NCBI GenBank assembly: GCA_016183005.1
Contig: JACPFN010000015.1
Span: 1-63,871, forward strand
From: Candidatus Babelota bacterium
Lineage (GTDB): Bacteria; Babelota; Babeliae; Babelales; Chromulinivoraceae
Length of the DNA: 63,871 nucleotides
Direction of reading: 5' to 3'
Positions 1 to 10,275 of this stretch are shown here, piece by piece. A program made the translations under genes and the position numbers. Under the pieces are notes generated by a model. It saw only the letters and a list, made by a program, of their open reading frames with translations. It searched no databases and had not been told where the DNA came from. Each line of letters begins with the position of its first letter. Position 1 is the stretch's first letter.

Positions 1-151
1 ACGCCATAAAGTATATGAAAGTATTATTCGTGGTCATGATATACCAGATCCAGGAATACCAGAATCATTTAATGTATTGGTAAAAGAATTACAAAGCCTT
101 GGACTTCAAGTTGATTTATTTAAAGCTGGAAGGGAGGAATTAGGTGGATAA
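1..151 (+). CDS. rpoB: DNA-directed RNA polymerase subunit beta, C-terminal end (partial)
   Basis: Frame 2 is open from the window edge to the TAA at 149-151. It encodes about 49 residues ending in the conserved RpoB tail ([17 protein letters not shown], then a short charged end). This tail belongs to the C-terminal clamp region of beta, which packs against beta-prime in the polymerase core. The stop overlaps the GTG start of rpoC by 8 bases, so the two large subunits are probably translationally coupled, as in the usual rpoBC operon. The 5-prime part of the gene lies outside the window. Confidence 0.95.
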   Translation, partial: RHKVYESIIRGHDIPDPGIPESFNVLVKELQSLGLQVDLFKAGREELGG

Positions 152-3100
152 TCAAATATTAAAACGATTTAGAGAATATATTCAGCCTGCGCAATTTAAT
201 GCGGTTAAATTGCGTCTTGCTTCTGCTGATAAAATACGTGCTTTATCATATGGTGAAGTTAAAAAAATTGAAACTATTAACTATAGAACATTAAAACCAG
301 AAAAAGATGGTTTATTGTGCGCGCGTATTTTTGGTCCAGTTAAAGACTGGGAATGTAACTGTGGTAAGTATAAGCGCATGAAGCATCGTGGTGTTACATG
401 TGAAAAATGTGGCGTTGAAGTTATTCAATCACGTGTTCGTCGCGAACGTATGGGACATATTGAACTTGTTTCGCCGGTGTGTCATATTTGGTACTTAAAA
501 GGTACACCAAGTTATTTGAGCTTTATTTTAGATATGTCCGTTAAGGATCTTGAGCGTGTTATTTATTTTGATAGTTACATGGTTATTCATCAAGGTAATT
601 CTCCATATTCACGAAAAACACTTCTTTCTGTTCATGATTACGAAGAATATATAGCAAATCATCAAGATGATTTTGGTTTTAAAGCTGAAAGTGGCGCACA
701 AGCTGTCAGAGAAGTACTTCAATTTATGGATCTAAATGCTGAGATTTCTCACATGCAAGATCAATATTCACAATCTACTTCTGTAGCCGCAAAACATAAA
801 ATGATGCGTCGTATTAAGATTTTATCAGCGCTCAAAACAGCAGGACTTCGTCCTGAATGGATGATTCTTGATGTACTTCCGGTATTACCGCCAGATTTGC
901 GTCCTCTTGTTCCAATTGAAGGTGGACGATTTGCAAGCTCAGATTTAAATGAATTATATCGTCGTGTTTTAAATCGTAATGTACGGTTACAAAGACTCGT
1001 TGAGATTGAAGCTCCGGATGTTATCATTAAAAATGAAAAGCGGATGCTTCAAGAATCTGTTGATTCATTGATTGATAATGGTCGTCGTGGTCAACCAGTT
1101 CGTGGATCCAATAAACGTCCATTAAAATCACTAAGTGAAATGTTACGAGGTAAACAGGGTCGTTTCCGTCAAAATCTTCTTGGTAAACGTGTAGATTATT
1201 CAGCTCGTTCTGTTATCGTTGTTGATCCAGAATTAAAAATGAATCAATGTGGTTTGCCAAAAATTATGGCACTTGAACTTTTTAAATCTCATGTATACGC
1301 AGAACTTCTTCGTTGTAATATTGCTGCAAATTTACGTATTGCAAAAAAGATGGTTGAAGATGGCGCTAATGAAGTTTGGGATGCTCTTGATACAGTAGTT
1401 AAGGGTAAGGTTGTACTATTAAATCGTGCGCCGACACTTCATAGACTTGGTATTCAAGCATTTTATCCAATTTTGGTTAATGGAAAAGCGATTAAAATTC
1501 ATCCACTTGTTTGTGCTGCGTTTAACGCCGATTTTGATGGTGATACAATGTCAGTGCATTTACCATTGAGCTGCAAAGCACAAAAAGAATCAGAGCGTTT
1601 AGTTCTTTCAACAAGAAGTCTTCTTTCTCCTTCCAATGGTAATCCAATAGCGCTTCCGTCACAGGAAATGATTATTGGTTTGTATTACATGACAAAAATG
1701 CGCCGTTTTGCAAAGGGTGAAGGTTCAGTATTTGCAAATGAAAAAGAAGTTATAGCTGCATATAATAATGAAGCTATAACATTACATACCATTATTAAAT
1801 TGCGTCTTAAAACAGGTGAAATTGTTGATACAACTGTTGGTCGTGCACTTTTATATGATATTTTACCAGAGGGCGCTGACTTTACCTTGCTTAATAAATT
1901 GCTTCGCAAGAGTGATATTGCAAAATTGGTTGAGCATGTTTATTTCAAATTTGGAGCAGAGCGTACCGTTCAATTTTTAGAAAAAATTAAAGAATATGGG
2001 TTTAGAAATGCTACAATGGGTGGAATATCGTTCCCTATTGAAGGCTTAATTGAACCAAAAAATAAGATCTCTTCTCTTGCTGATGCAGAGAAAAAAGTTA
2101 AAAAAAAAAAAAAACTTTTCAAGAGTGGTGCAATTACTAATGGTGAACGTGAAAACAAAATCGTTAGTATGTGGCATCATACTGCAGCATCTATTGCTCG
2201 AGATATGTATCAACAGTTTGAAGAATATGATCATCAAGCATATGAGAATAGTGATAAATCATTTAAATGGTTTAATCCTATTTTTATGTCTATTGATTCT
2301 GGAGCGCGTGGTACTAAAGAACAGATTAAACAGCTTGTTGCTATGAGAGGTTTGATGTCTAAGCCATCAGGTGAGGTTATCGAAACTCCAGTTAAAAGTA
2401 ACTTTAAACATGGTTTGAGTGTTTTTGAATACTTTATCTCTACTCACGGTGCTCGTAAGGGTCAAGCCGATACAGCTCTTAAAACTGCAAACTCTGGTTA
2501 TTTAACGCGTCGTCTTGTAGATGTAGCTCAAGATGTTGTTGTGGCTATTGATGATTGCGGCACATTGGGTTATATCGAACTTGAAGACTTAAAAGAATCT
2601 GGAAAAATTATTCATCCATTATTACGAAGATTGTATGGAAGAATACTTGTTGCAGATCTTAAAGATGGTTTAACTGGCGAAGTTCTTTTAAAGCGTGGTC
2701 AATTAATGACACGTGTTGAAATTGCAGCTATTAATAGTGCTTATATTACTAAAGCTTCAGTTCGTTCAGTTCTTACGTGTCAAGCAAAACGTGGTATTTG
2801 TGCACAGTGTTACGGTATGGATCTTGCAACTGGTACTGTTGTCGAATTAGGAACAGCAGTCGGAGTTATTGCTGCGCAATCTATTGGTGAACCTGGAACT
2901 CAGCTTACCATGAGAACTTTCCATATCGGGGGTACTGCTAGTCTTGCTGAACAAACATCATATATCGCAAAGTCTGCAGGGTTAATTCAATTTAATGAAA
3001 TTAGATTTGTAACTAATAACGATGGTCAAGACATTGTTGTAAGTCGTAAAGGTAGCATTAAAATCTTGTCTGTCGATGGTCGAGAGCTTCAAGAGATCCA

Positions 3101-4193
3101 AGTTCCTTACGGCGCGACAATCCTTGTAAAAGAGGGACAAAGTGTTGTTGTTGATGCTGAACTTGTTAAAGTTGATCCTCACAATGATTATATTGTCAGT
3201 GAAAAAGAGGGTATGGTTGAATTTGTCGACTTAGTTAATAATATTACCTGTCAAGAAAAATATGACGAAGTTGCACAAAAATCATTCCCATATATTTTAG
3301 AATTTAAATCTGATAAATATCAACCAGCATTGTCTATTACTAAGAATGATCAACATACGCAATATTATTTACCACATGGATCATATTTACTTGTTACCGA
3401 TAAACAGTTTGTAAAAGTTGGTGATATCTTAGTTAAGATTCCACGTGAAGTTTCAAAAACTCGTGATATTACAGGGGGTTTACCTAGAATTTCAGAGATC
3501 TTTGAAGCTCGTATTACCAAAGATGCAGCAATTATCTCTGATATAGATGGAGAAGTTGTCTTTGGTGGATTACATCGTGGTCATAGAAAAGTAAGTGTTG
3601 TTTCAGGTGATAACTCCTTTACGTATCTTATTCCTCGTGATCGTCAATTGATTGTTGCCGAGGGTGAAAGAGTTAAATCTGGTGATGCTCTTACTAATGG
3701 TGTTCCTGTATTACAAGATGTTTTACGTATTATGGGTATCGATATTTTACAATCATATATTGTAAATCAAGTTCAAGAGATTTATCGTCTCCAGGGTGTA
3801 AATATTGATGATCGTCATATTGAAGTAATTGCAAAACAGATGCTTCGTAAAGTACGTGTTGTTACACCAGGTGATTCTGATTTCTTAGTCGGTGATTTAA
3901 TAGATAAAGTTCACTTTAAATCTGTTAATACAGCATTGAAAGCCGAAGGTAAAACACCAGCTATGGCTCGTCCAGTATTAATGGGTATTACTATGGCATC
4001 ACTTGGTACAGAAAGTATGTTCTCTGCAGCATCATTCCAAGAAACAACAAGAATTTTGGCTGAAGCGGCAGTACATGGTACAGTTGATCATTTATACGGA
4101 TTGAAAGAAAACATTATTGTTGGTAAATTAATACCAGCAGGTACAGGTATTAGCTCATTTAGAGAAAAATATTTGACTGAATATTGTAAATAA
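144..4193 (+). CDS. rpoC: DNA-directed RNA polymerase subunit beta-prime
   Basis: Largest core subunit of RNA polymerase, 1349 aa, close to the usual length for compact bacterial forms. The zinc ribbon is visible at C71, C73, C86 and C89. The catalytic Mg loop NADFDGD has its aspartates at D463, D465 and D467. The second zinc site is C805, C879, C886 and C889. The trigger-loop and bridge-helix region ([16 protein letters not shown]) is intact. The GTG start at 144 has the Shine-Dalgarno GGGAGG at 132-137 and overlaps the rpoB stop. One oddity is an uninterrupted run of 15 A at 2100-2114, encoding K653-K657 in the segment that corresponds to the rim-helix/secondary-channel region, which in E. 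coli is rich in Glu. The frame stays open through it. Confidence 0.98.
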   Translation: MDNQILKRFREYIQPAQFNAVKLRLASADKIRALSYGEVKKIETINYRTLKPEKDGLLCARIFGPVKDWECNCGKYKRMKHRGVTCEKCGVEVIQSRVRRERMGHIELVSPVCHIWYLKGTPSYLSFILDMSVKDLERVIYFDSYMVIHQGNSPYSRKTLLSVHDYEEYIANHQDDFGFKAESGAQAVREVLQFMDLNAEISHMQDQYSQSTSVAAKHKMMRRIKILSALKTAGLRPEWMILDVLPVLPPDLRPLVPIEGGRFASSDLNELYRRVLNRNVRLQRLVEIEAPDVIIKNEKRMLQESVDSLIDNGRRGQPVRGSNKRPLKSLSEMLRGKQGRFRQNLLGKRVDYSARSVIVVDPELKMNQCGLPKIMALELFKSHVYAELLRCNIAANLRIAKKMVEDGANEVWDALDTVVKGKVVLLNRAPTLHRLGIQAFYPILVNGKAIKIHPLVCAAFNADFDGDTMSVHLPLSCKAQKESERLVLSTRSLLSPSNGNPIALPSQEMIIGLYYMTKMRRFAKGEGSVFANEKEVIAAYNNEAITLHTIIKLRLKTGEIVDTTVGRALLYDILPEGADFTLLNKLLRKSDIAKLVEHVYFKFGAERTVQFLEKIKEYGFRNATMGGISFPIEGLIEPKNKISSLADAEKKVKKKKKLFKSGAITNGERENKIVSMWHHTAASIARDMYQQFEEYDHQAYENSDKSFKWFNPIFMSIDSGARGTKEQIKQLVAMRGLMSKPSGEVIETPVKSNFKHGLSVFEYFISTHGARKGQADTALKTANSGYLTRRLVDVAQDVVVAIDDCGTLGYIELEDLKESGKIIHPLLRRLYGRILVADLKDGLTGEVLLKRGQLMTRVEIAAINSAYITKASVRSVLTCQAKRGICAQCYGMDLATGTVVELGTAVGVIAAQSIGEPGTQLTMRTFHIGGTASLAEQTSYIAKSAGLIQFNEIRFVTNNDGQDIVVSRKGSIKILSVDGRELQEIQVPYGATILVKEGQSVVVDAELVKVDPHNDYIVSEKEGMVEFVDLVNNITCQEKYDEVAQKSFPYILEFKSDKYQPALSITKNDQHTQYYLPHGSYLLVTDKQFVKVGDILVKIPREVSKTRDITGGLPRISEIFEARITKDAAIISDIDGEVVFGGLHRGHRKVSVVSGDNSFTYLIPRDRQLIVAEGERVKSGDALTNGVPVLQDVLRIMGIDILQSYIVNQVQEIYRLQGVNIDDRHIEVIAKQMLRKVRVVTPGDSDFLVGDLIDKVHFKSVNTALKAEGKTPAMARPVLMGITMASLGTESMFSAASFQETTRILAEAAVHGTVDHLYGLKENIIVGKLIPAGTGISSFREKYLTEYCK
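2100..2114 (+). repeat. 15-base poly-A tract inside rpoC
   Basis: An unbroken run of 15 A within the rpoC frame, preceded by a run of six A at 2091-2096. It encodes five lysines. Runs of this length are known slippage sites for RNA polymerase in AT-rich genomes. A transcript missing one A would enter a frame that stays open to 2346 and then stops, giving a truncated beta-prime. Confidence 0.9.
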
Positions 4194-4202
4194 ATAATTG
4201 GC

Positions 4203-4277
4203 AGGCGCGTAGCTCAGTGGTAGAGCATCACTTTGACGTAGTGAGGGTCAGCGGTTCAATCCCGCTCGCGCCTACCA
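4203..4277 (+). tRNA. tRNA-Val (anticodon GAC)
   Basis: A complete cloverleaf can be drawn. The acceptor stem AGGCGCG pairs with CGCGCCT, followed by discriminator A and an encoded CCA. The D arm is GCTC/GAGC. The anticodon stem TCACT/AGTGA encloses the loop TTGACGT with anticodon GAC. The T arm AGCGG/CCGCT encloses TTCAATC. It lies between rpoC and rpsO on the same strand, so it may be processed out of a longer transcript. It would read GUC and, by wobble, GUU. Confidence 0.95.
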
Positions 4278-4325
4278 AAAGATAGAAATTGATATAATTA
4301 GTTGTTCACAAATAAGGTTATTTAG

Positions 4326-4592
4326 ATGTTAAATAGTTCAGAAAAACTAAAAATAATTCAAGAATTTGGCAAAAATGAAAAAGATTCTGGTTCAACAGCT
4401 GTTCAAATTGCATTGTTGTCTACTAGAATTCATTTACTTCAAGCTCATTTAGAAAAATTCAAAAAGGATTTTAGTACTAAACGTGGACTTTTAAAATTAG
4501 TAAGCACACGTAAAAATCTATTGAATTATCTTCGCAGAAAAAGCGAAGCTGCTTATAAAGATGTTATTAAACGTCTTGGCATTAGAAAATAA
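4326..4592 (+). CDS. rpsO: 30S ribosomal protein S15
   Basis: 88 aa, the standard S15 length. The family core is clear: GSTAVQIALLSTRIHLLQAHL, then the KRGLLKLVSTRKNLLNYLRR motif that binds the 16S central-domain three-way junction. The ATG at 4326 has AAGG about 9 bases upstream. The gene directly precedes pnp, the classic rpsO-pnp pair, where the S15 message is matured and degraded by the downstream enzyme's pathway. Confidence 0.97.
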   Translation: MLNSSEKLKIIQEFGKNEKDSGSTAVQIALLSTRIHLLQAHLEKFKKDFSTKRGLLKLVSTRKNLLNYLRRKSEAAYKDVIKRLGIRK

Positions 4593-4619
4593 AAAATTAC
4601 TTAAAGTGAGATATAAAAT

Positions 4620-6719
4620 ATGATCAGAACTTTTAAGTTACCAAGCCTTGGATATGAAGTTACTATTGGCAAATTTGCTAATAAAGCTGATGGATCTGTT
4701 TGGTTCCGACAAAAAGACACCATTATTTTAACTACAGCGGTTATGGCAGAAACGAAGAGCTTTCCAGGCTTTTTGCCACTTTCTGTTGATTATCGCGAAT
4801 ACTTTTCAGCATCAGGAAAAATTCCAGGGGGATATCTTAAAAGAGAAGGAAGATCCTCTGATCATGAGATTTTAACAAGCCGATTAATAGATCGCGCTAT
4901 AAGACCATTGTTTCCAGATTATTTCTTTAATGAAGTACAGGTTCTTGCAACAGTATATTCAGTTGATAAAGACGCGCTTCCAGCATCTCTTTCGTTACTT
5001 TCTGCATCTTTAGCTTTAATGATCTCAAAAATCCCTTTTATGGGACCCGTTGGAGCAGTTCAAGTTGGACGTATTAATGGTGCTTGGGTATTTAATCCTA
5101 CTAAAGAACAACAAGTTGAATCAGATATGTTGATTCTTGTTGCTGGTACCAAAGATGGTATCTGCATGGTAGAAGGAAGTGCTGAAGGAATGGCAGAAGC
5201 TGAATTTATTGATGCTTTATTTAGTGCTCATGAAATCATTAAGCAGCAAGTTGTATGGCAAGAAGAGATTTGCAAAGAAATTCAAGCTCCTCAACATGAT
5301 TTTACAGATGCAACATTTGATTGGAATGATTGGCATAGTAAAATTAAAACTTATTTAACTTCAGATAGAATAGATGAAATATTTAAGTTTGGTGCTTTAA
5401 AACAGTCACTTAAAGATACTATTAAAAAATTAAAAGAAGGTTTTTATGCTGATGTTGTTCAGGGAACAATTGATGCTGAAAGCGAATCAGAACAAAAATT
5501 AGATTATTTATTTGATACTGCAATACATGATGCAGTAAGCGATGAAATCTTACGAAGAAAACAGCGTGTTGATGGTCGTGATTATGTAACTATTCGTGAT
5601 ATTTCAACTGAAGTGTGCTTATTACCTTCAGTTCATGGTTCATCATTCTTTCAACGTGGTCAAACACAAGCGCTTGTAAGTGTAACGCTTGGTAGTGGAA
5701 AAGATGCCCAAAAGATTGATGATTTACTTGAATCAGAACCGCTTGATATCTTTTTTATGCTTCATTATAATTTTCCTCCTTTTTCTGTAGGTGAAGTAAA
5801 ACCACTTCGTGGTCCGAGTCGTCGTGATATTGGTCATGGACATTTAGCTGCTTCGGCTATTGAACGCGTACTTCCAACAAAGAAAGATTTTCCTTATACA
5901 ATTCGAGTTATATCAGATATTTTAGAATCTAACGGTTCAAGTTCTATGGCAACTGTTTGTGGTTCTACGATGGCTCTTATGGATGCTGGTGTTCCTATCA
6001 AGGATATGGTTGCTGGTATTGCGATGGGATTATTACATGAAACAAGTACTAATAAATTTCAAGCAATTACAGATATTACCGGTTTTGAAGATGCGCTTGG
6101 TTTAATGGATTTTAAGGTTGCTGGTACACGCAATGGCATTAATGCTATTCAGATGGATATTAAGTATAAGGGCGGTCTTCCTCGTTTAGTATTTGAACAA
6201 GCTCTTGAGCAAGCAAAGCAGGCTCGTATATCTATCTTGAATACGATGTCTAATGTTCTTGCTGCTCCTAAAAAAGAGCTTTCACCTTTAGTTCCTCGTA
6301 TGATTTCTTTACAAATTGATCCAAATAAAGCTGGTGCTGTTATTGGTTCAGGTGGAAAAATTATTAAAGAGATTATTGAAAAAACTGGTACAACAATTGA
6401 TATTGAAGGCTCAGAGGTAAATATATTTGGTGGTCCAGGAACAAATATTGATCTTGCTGTATCATGGGTTAAGATCTTAGCTGATCAATTAGAAAGAGGA
6501 ACTGTTCTTAAAGGAACAATTGCTCGACTATCTGATTTTGGATTGTTTATCGATATTGCACCAGGAAAAGCTGGATTATTGCACATCTCTAAGATTCCAC
6601 GCGAACGTCAGCAAAATCTTGATCAATTTTATAGAATTGGTGATATTGTTGATGTACGAGCAACGGATATTGATACTGAATCAGGAAAAATTCGTCTTGA
6701 TTTTGTAAATAAACAATAA
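4620..6719 (+). CDS. pnp: Polyribonucleotide nucleotidyltransferase (PNPase)
   Basis: 3-prime to 5-prime phosphorolytic exoribonuclease, 699 aa, full length. Two RNase PH-like domains are present: the first at about residues 1-220, including the loop GGYLKREGRSSDHEILTSRLIDR, and the second at about 300-540, including RGQTQALV and GPSRRDIGHGHLA. These are followed by a KH domain (DPNKAGAVIGSGGKIIKEI, about residues 562-620) and an S1 domain (GTIARLSDFGLFIDIAPGKAGLLH, about 627-695). It is the trimeric core of RNA decay. It lies 27 bases after rpsO with only a weak ribosome-binding site, consistent with cotranscription. Confidence 0.97.
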   Translation: MIRTFKLPSLGYEVTIGKFANKADGSVWFRQKDTIILTTAVMAETKSFPGFLPLSVDYREYFSASGKIPGGYLKREGRSSDHEILTSRLIDRAIRPLFPDYFFNEVQVLATVYSVDKDALPASLSLLSASLALMISKIPFMGPVGAVQVGRINGAWVFNPTKEQQVESDMLILVAGTKDGICMVEGSAEGMAEAEFIDALFSAHEIIKQQVVWQEEICKEIQAPQHDFTDATFDWNDWHSKIKTYLTSDRIDEIFKFGALKQSLKDTIKKLKEGFYADVVQGTIDAESESEQKLDYLFDTAIHDAVSDEILRRKQRVDGRDYVTIRDISTEVCLLPSVHGSSFFQRGQTQALVSVTLGSGKDAQKIDDLLESEPLDIFFMLHYNFPPFSVGEVKPLRGPSRRDIGHGHLAASAIERVLPTKKDFPYTIRVISDILESNGSSSMATVCGSTMALMDAGVPIKDMVAGIAMGLLHETSTNKFQAITDITGFEDALGLMDFKVAGTRNGINAIQMDIKYKGGLPRLVFEQALEQAKQARISILNTMSNVLAAPKKELSPLVPRMISLQIDPNKAGAVIGSGGKIIKEIIEKTGTTIDIEGSEVNIFGGPGTNIDLAVSWVKILADQLERGTVLKGTIARLSDFGLFIDIAPGKAGLLHISKIPRERQQNLDQFYRIGDIVDVRATDIDTESGKIRLDFVNKQ

Positions 6720-6748
6720 TTTAGGTTAGATTAAGGACTATATTTTTT

Positions 6749-7687
6749 ATGCAACAAGCAGAAACTTCTGTTAAACATACTGAGTTTTTAGACATTCCAG
6801 TAGTTTTGTTGAAGATAAAAAAATATAGTCCTTTGCTTTTTTATAAATTTTTAAAAAATTTTGAAAAAAAATTATCTTTAGATATTAAAAAGATAGATTT
6901 AGACCAAGATCTGTCTTTGGTTCAAAAAGACTTACAAACAACTTTTCTTGGTCAAGCTTTTTTATATTGGTTTTCTGATTTATCTTTGATATCTTCCAAA
7001 AAAAAGAGATCAGATTTTTTAAATTTTATTGCGGTGTATCAGGGTCCACACAAGATTATTGGTTGTGTGGAATTAGATGAGGAAGTTCATCTTACGCATG
7101 GCAAAATGATAGAGTTTCAAGATAGTTATAGTTCTGATCAAGTATTAAAATTAGATTTTTTATATGAAGGACAGAAAGTAGAAGTTGTTTCTTATTTTTT
7201 AGCTAAATTATATCGTAAACGTAAGCAGTATTCATTGGATCAACTTTGTATTTTATTAGAATATGCTAGTTTGTTAGGCAAAAATATTGATCAATTTTTT
7301 GAAAGATGGCTTGATGAAATCGTAGCATCTGAAGTTTCACTGTATGCTGTTGGACAATATTTTTTTGAAAAAAATCCTAAAAAATTTTTTGAGCTTTTTA
7401 ATCAAATACGATATCAGTACACAAATCCATTTTGGACCTCTTTTTTTTCAGAACAATTATTTAAAGCATATTGGTTTGTTGTTCATAATGGCCAAATAGC
7501 AATTGAACAAAAACAGATGACATTTGGTTTACCATTTTCATTTATTAAAAATGATTGGCGATTGCATAAAAAGAGCTCTCTTCTGTTGGCTCACCAAAAA
7601 ATTTATGAAATTGATTTAGCGATTAAATCAGGAGCTGGAGAAAGACAATTAGACTTATTTTTGATGCGATTTTTTCAGGGATGTTAA
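6749..7687 (+). CDS. Divergent protein resembling DNA polymerase III delta subunit (HolA-like)
   Basis: 312 aa, no signal peptide or membrane span, rich in Phe, Lys and Leu. The second half is helical. Its C-terminal segment (WRLHKKSSLLLAHQKIYEID, LAIKSGAGERQLDLFLMRFF) looks like the collar-domain ending of HolA, where an alpha-helical stretch with D..IKSG precedes the last leucine-rich helix. The length is slightly short for HolA (about 330-345 aa). If correct, the protein would open the sliding clamp as part of the clamp loader. The N-terminal AAA-like domain is too diverged to recognise by eye, so this is a tentative call. It follows pnp by 29 bases, with TAAGGA upstream of the ATG. Confidence 0.45.
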   Translation: MQQAETSVKHTEFLDIPVVLLKIKKYSPLLFYKFLKNFEKKLSLDIKKIDLDQDLSLVQKDLQTTFLGQAFLYWFSDLSLISSKKKRSDFLNFIAVYQGPHKIIGCVELDEEVHLTHGKMIEFQDSYSSDQVLKLDFLYEGQKVEVVSYFLAKLYRKRKQYSLDQLCILLEYASLLGKNIDQFFERWLDEIVASEVSLYAVGQYFFEKNPKKFFELFNQIRYQYTNPFWTSFFSEQLFKAYWFVVHNGQIAIEQKQMTFGLPFSFIKNDWRLHKKSSLLLAHQKIYEIDLAIKSGAGERQLDLFLMRFFQGC

Positions 7688-7825
7688 AGCAATTTGAATT
7701 TAAATATTGATTTTTATGTTAAGTTTAAGATTATATAAAAATAATATTTTTTGTTATGAAAAAATTAAATATTCTTTATGTTTGTCAGCTTAATATAATT
7801 TTATAATGATAATATTTTCTGTTTT

Positions 7826-7872
7826 CACTTGAAATATTGTTTTTTAGTTTTAAAAAATATTATTTTTAAGTG
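7826..7872. repeat. Imperfect AT-rich inverted repeat upstream of the ankyrin-type pseudogene
   Basis: CACTTGAAATATTG(T)n and its near-complement (ending TATTTTTAAGTG) can form a stem of about 20 pairs with one or two bulges around a short loop. It lies in the 208-base spacer 7688-7895, which otherwise holds only AT-rich non-coding sequence. It could end transcription of the upstream gene or be a relic of the regulatory region of the broken gene. Confidence 0.35.
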
Positions 7873-7895
7873 AGTTTAATTTTTAGGGGAATATT

Positions 7896-8403
7896 ATGAA
7901 AATAAAATTATGTATTGTTTATATTTTGGCATCTTTGTCATTGCAATGTTCAGAAGATGACCTAGTTTCTTCTTTGTTGGAGCAAAGTTTACATGGCAAT
8001 ATAGAAGCTGTTCGAAAAATTATTGATAATTCAAAATTTAAAGAAGTACCAGAATATAATTTATTTATGGCATTATAAATATTCAGAAACCTCATCGATG
8101 CAGATTATTTCAAGATCATTAACAAACTTATTTAAGCGTGATAATATTTGATCGCTTATTTTAACATTAGTTGAAAAAAACTTTCAAAAAGAATATGCAA
8201 TAGATTTTTTGAGGCTTATGGATATAAGAGAAAAAGATATAACTGCAACTGAAATTCAATCTGCGGCTAGATGATATATTGTGCATAAGAGATTAGCGAC
8301 GCAAGAAGAACAAAAAGAAAATGAAAAACAGTAGAAAGTATTTGAAGTTTAAGGATTTGTTCCTCGTTTAAAAACAGGTAAGTTGGTAGTTGAGTCAGAA
8401 TGA
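7896..8403 (+). pseudogene. Broken gene for a small exported ankyrin-type protein
   Basis: An intact start (GGGG and ATG at 7896) leads into a signal peptide (MKIKLCIVYILASLSLQC) and the first half of an ankyrin-like helix pair (LLEQSLHGNIEAVRKIIDN), then stops at 8076-8078. From about 8122 the +1 frame again reads like protein: LILTLVEKNFQKEYAIDFLR, KDITATEIQSAAR, YIVHKRLATQEEQ and GFVPRLKTGKLVVESE. It is interrupted by TGA 8149, TGA 8272, TAG 8332, TAA 8350 and TGA 8401. One frameshift plus several stops indicates a decayed gene. The remaining bases 8404-8579 show no recognisable gene. The ankyrin assignment of the N-terminus is moderate; the C-terminal family is not recognised. Confidence 0.6.
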
Positions 8404-8579
8404 TTATTAATATTCGGTATTTGCATCAAGTAAAATTATATAGCGGATATTTTTGGTTGGCCTATAAGCTTTATTGAGCAATTATAATAAAAGGAAGAAA
8501 TTGATGTAATAGTTGTACTCTGGATTGTTTTAATTATTGAGAATATTGGGTATATTCATGTGTTATAATTTAATCTAGT

Positions 8580-9563
8580 TTACAATATTTCAATTATACA
8601 ATTTATAGTATCAGAGTCGATTTTTATTTTTCCGCCTATTGGTAGAGTGCAATGTGGTTCTGTATGTCCAAAATCAACATTTGCGATGATAGGAATTGTA
8701 GGATTAATATTTTTTGTTGCGATAATTTTTGTAAGTAAATTTTTTGTCATATTATAGTTTTTTTCAAAACGCCCAATAAGAATACCTTTAATTTTTTGAG
8801 CATCATGTTGCATAAGTAATGTTTGTAGTCTTCTATCAAATTCTCTTGGGTTAGCTGGTTCTGCATCTTCTTCGAGAAGTAGAATTTTTTCTTCAAGAGA
8901 TGGCATAAATTCAGTGCCAAGCAAAAGATTAAAAGTTCCTAAATGTCCTCCAATGGCAATACCTGAGGTTTCTCCTGGTTGCAATATCCAATATCCATCA
9001 TTTTTAATTAGATTTCTTGTTATTTGATTAATATACCATGCGTCATTTGACCAAAATTCAGCTGGATGAAGCATAAATGGTCGAGATTGTGAAAGAGTTT
9101 TTAAAAAATAGTTTATATCATAAGGATCTAATTCCTTTTGGCCAAGCGTCGAAAAAGTTGGACCATAGTATGTTATAATGCCACATTTTTTGGTAATCGC
9201 ATTTAAAAGAACAGTAATATCAGAATATCCACAAAATGGTTTAGGGTTTTTTGCTATAAGATCAAAATTTATATGACTTAATAATTGATTCGAATTGTAA
9301 CCACCTATTGCGGCAACAATTCCATCGACAGTTGGATCTAAAAATGCATCATGAAGATCTTTGATTCTTGATTTAATAGAGCTACTTTGAAAATCATCAC
9401 ATTCAAAACAATTTTGACTAAATGAGGTTGAAAATCCCATTTCTTCGTAGCGTTGTTTGGCTGAATATATAATTTGTGGTGTCAAAAGATTTGTTGAAAG
9501 ACTTGGTGCAATGATGCGAATATGAGCTCCATTTTTAAGTAATGGTGGCTTATGATACTCCAT
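8580..9563 (-). CDS. LD-carboxypeptidase (peptidase family S66, LdcA/MccF type)
   Basis: 327 aa, the usual length for S66 peptidases, which remove the terminal D-Ala from the tetrapeptide of recycled or mature peptidoglycan. The nucleophile Ser is in the GYSD motif (S114). The other triad members fit E231 in ILLLEED and H300 in DFGHTEPHCTLPIG. There is no signal peptide, so cytoplasmic action in wall recycling is likely. The ATG at 9563 has AAGGT about 7 bases upstream. It is the last gene of the minus-strand envelope group 12885-8580. Confidence 0.9.
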   Translation of the reverse strand: MEYHKPPLLKNGAHIRIIAPSLSTNLLTPQIIYSAKQRYEEMGFSTSFSQNCFECDDFQSSSIKSRIKDLHDAFLDPTVDGIVAAIGGYNSNQLLSHINFDLIAKNPKPFCGYSDITVLLNAITKKCGIITYYGPTFSTLGQKELDPYDINYFLKTLSQSRPFMLHPAEFWSNDAWYINQITRNLIKNDGYWILQPGETSGIAIGGHLGTFNLLLGTEFMPSLEEKILLLEEDAEPANPREFDRRLQTLLMQHDAQKIKGILIGRFEKNYNMTKNLLTKIIATKNINPTIPIIANVDFGHTEPHCTLPIGGKIKIDSDTINCIIEIL

Positions 9564-9647
9564 AACTGACCTTTTTTAATCGTTATTAGATTGTTTTTAG
9601 AAACGATTTTTACTCTCTATAAATCTAGATATCCTTTTTTGAGTTTT

Positions 9648-10268
9648 TTATTTTTTAAATCTATTTGGTTGCACTATTCCACCAGAAATTATTAAGGCTG
9701 TAGCCTCTTGTCGAGTTAAATTAATTTCTTGAATGTTTTCTGATGAGATCATAATAAAGTTTCCAGATGCTGGATTTGGAGTATGAGGAATATAAACGCC
9801 GACAAGATTATGATTGGTAACTTCTGCTGGAATTTGTTTAGTTAGAAATCCTATACTATAAATTCCTTGTCTTGGATATTCGATAATTACAACTTTTTTA
9901 AAACTTGTTTGATCGTGAGATGAAAATGCATATACCAATTGTTTAATGCCCTTATAGACTGTATTAATCATAGGAATTTTAGATAGCGATTCTTCAAGGA
10001 TATGAATAATTGGTTTTAAGATAAAAGCTTTTATTAAAATACCAATTATGAAAATAAACAGTATTAATAATAAGATTTCGTAATGTGGAATTTTGCTAAT
10101 AATTGGAATATTGAAATTTCTAATAGGAACTAACATTCTTTTTATAACATTTAGAAAAAAATGAAAAATTGAAAATGTTATAGTGATTGGAAGTAAAAAT
10201 AAAAGTCCTGTTATAAAAAGGTGCTGTATATATTCAAGAGGTTTTTGAAATAAGTCTTTGAATTCCAT
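9648..10268 (-). CDS. DUF502 family inner-membrane protein
   Basis: 206 aa. Two hydrophobic segments are visible: about residues 18-42 (FITGLLFLLPITITFSIFHF) and about 63-85 (YEILLLILFIFIIGILIKAF). They are followed by the conserved soluble part, with the family features IPMINTVYKGIKQL, VVIIEYPRQGIYSIGFLT and VYIPHTPNPASGN. The biochemical function of DUF502 is not established. It begins 7 bases after the glmM stop, so it is very probably in the same operon. Confidence 0.9.
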   Translation of the reverse strand: MEFKDLFQKPLEYIQHLFITGLLFLLPITITFSIFHFFLNVIKRMLVPIRNFNIPIISKIPHYEILLLILFIFIIGILIKAFILKPIIHILEESLSKIPMINTVYKGIKQLVYAFSSHDQTSFKKVVIIEYPRQGIYSIGFLTKQIPAEVTNHNLVGVYIPHTPNPASGNFIMISSENIQEINLTRQEATALIISGGIVQPNRFKK

Positions 10269-10275
10269 AATTTCC

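Noticed and set aside
2050-2346. Separate 98-aa reading frame inside rpoC
   Set aside because: It is in a shifted frame created by AT-rich rpoC codons and the poly-A run; the rpoC frame is complete and conserved throughout.
8149-8403. TGA read as Trp, which would partly restore the 7896 gene
   Set aside because: TAG and TAA stops and a frameshift are also present, and genuine genes here end in TGA (for example 61025-61027).
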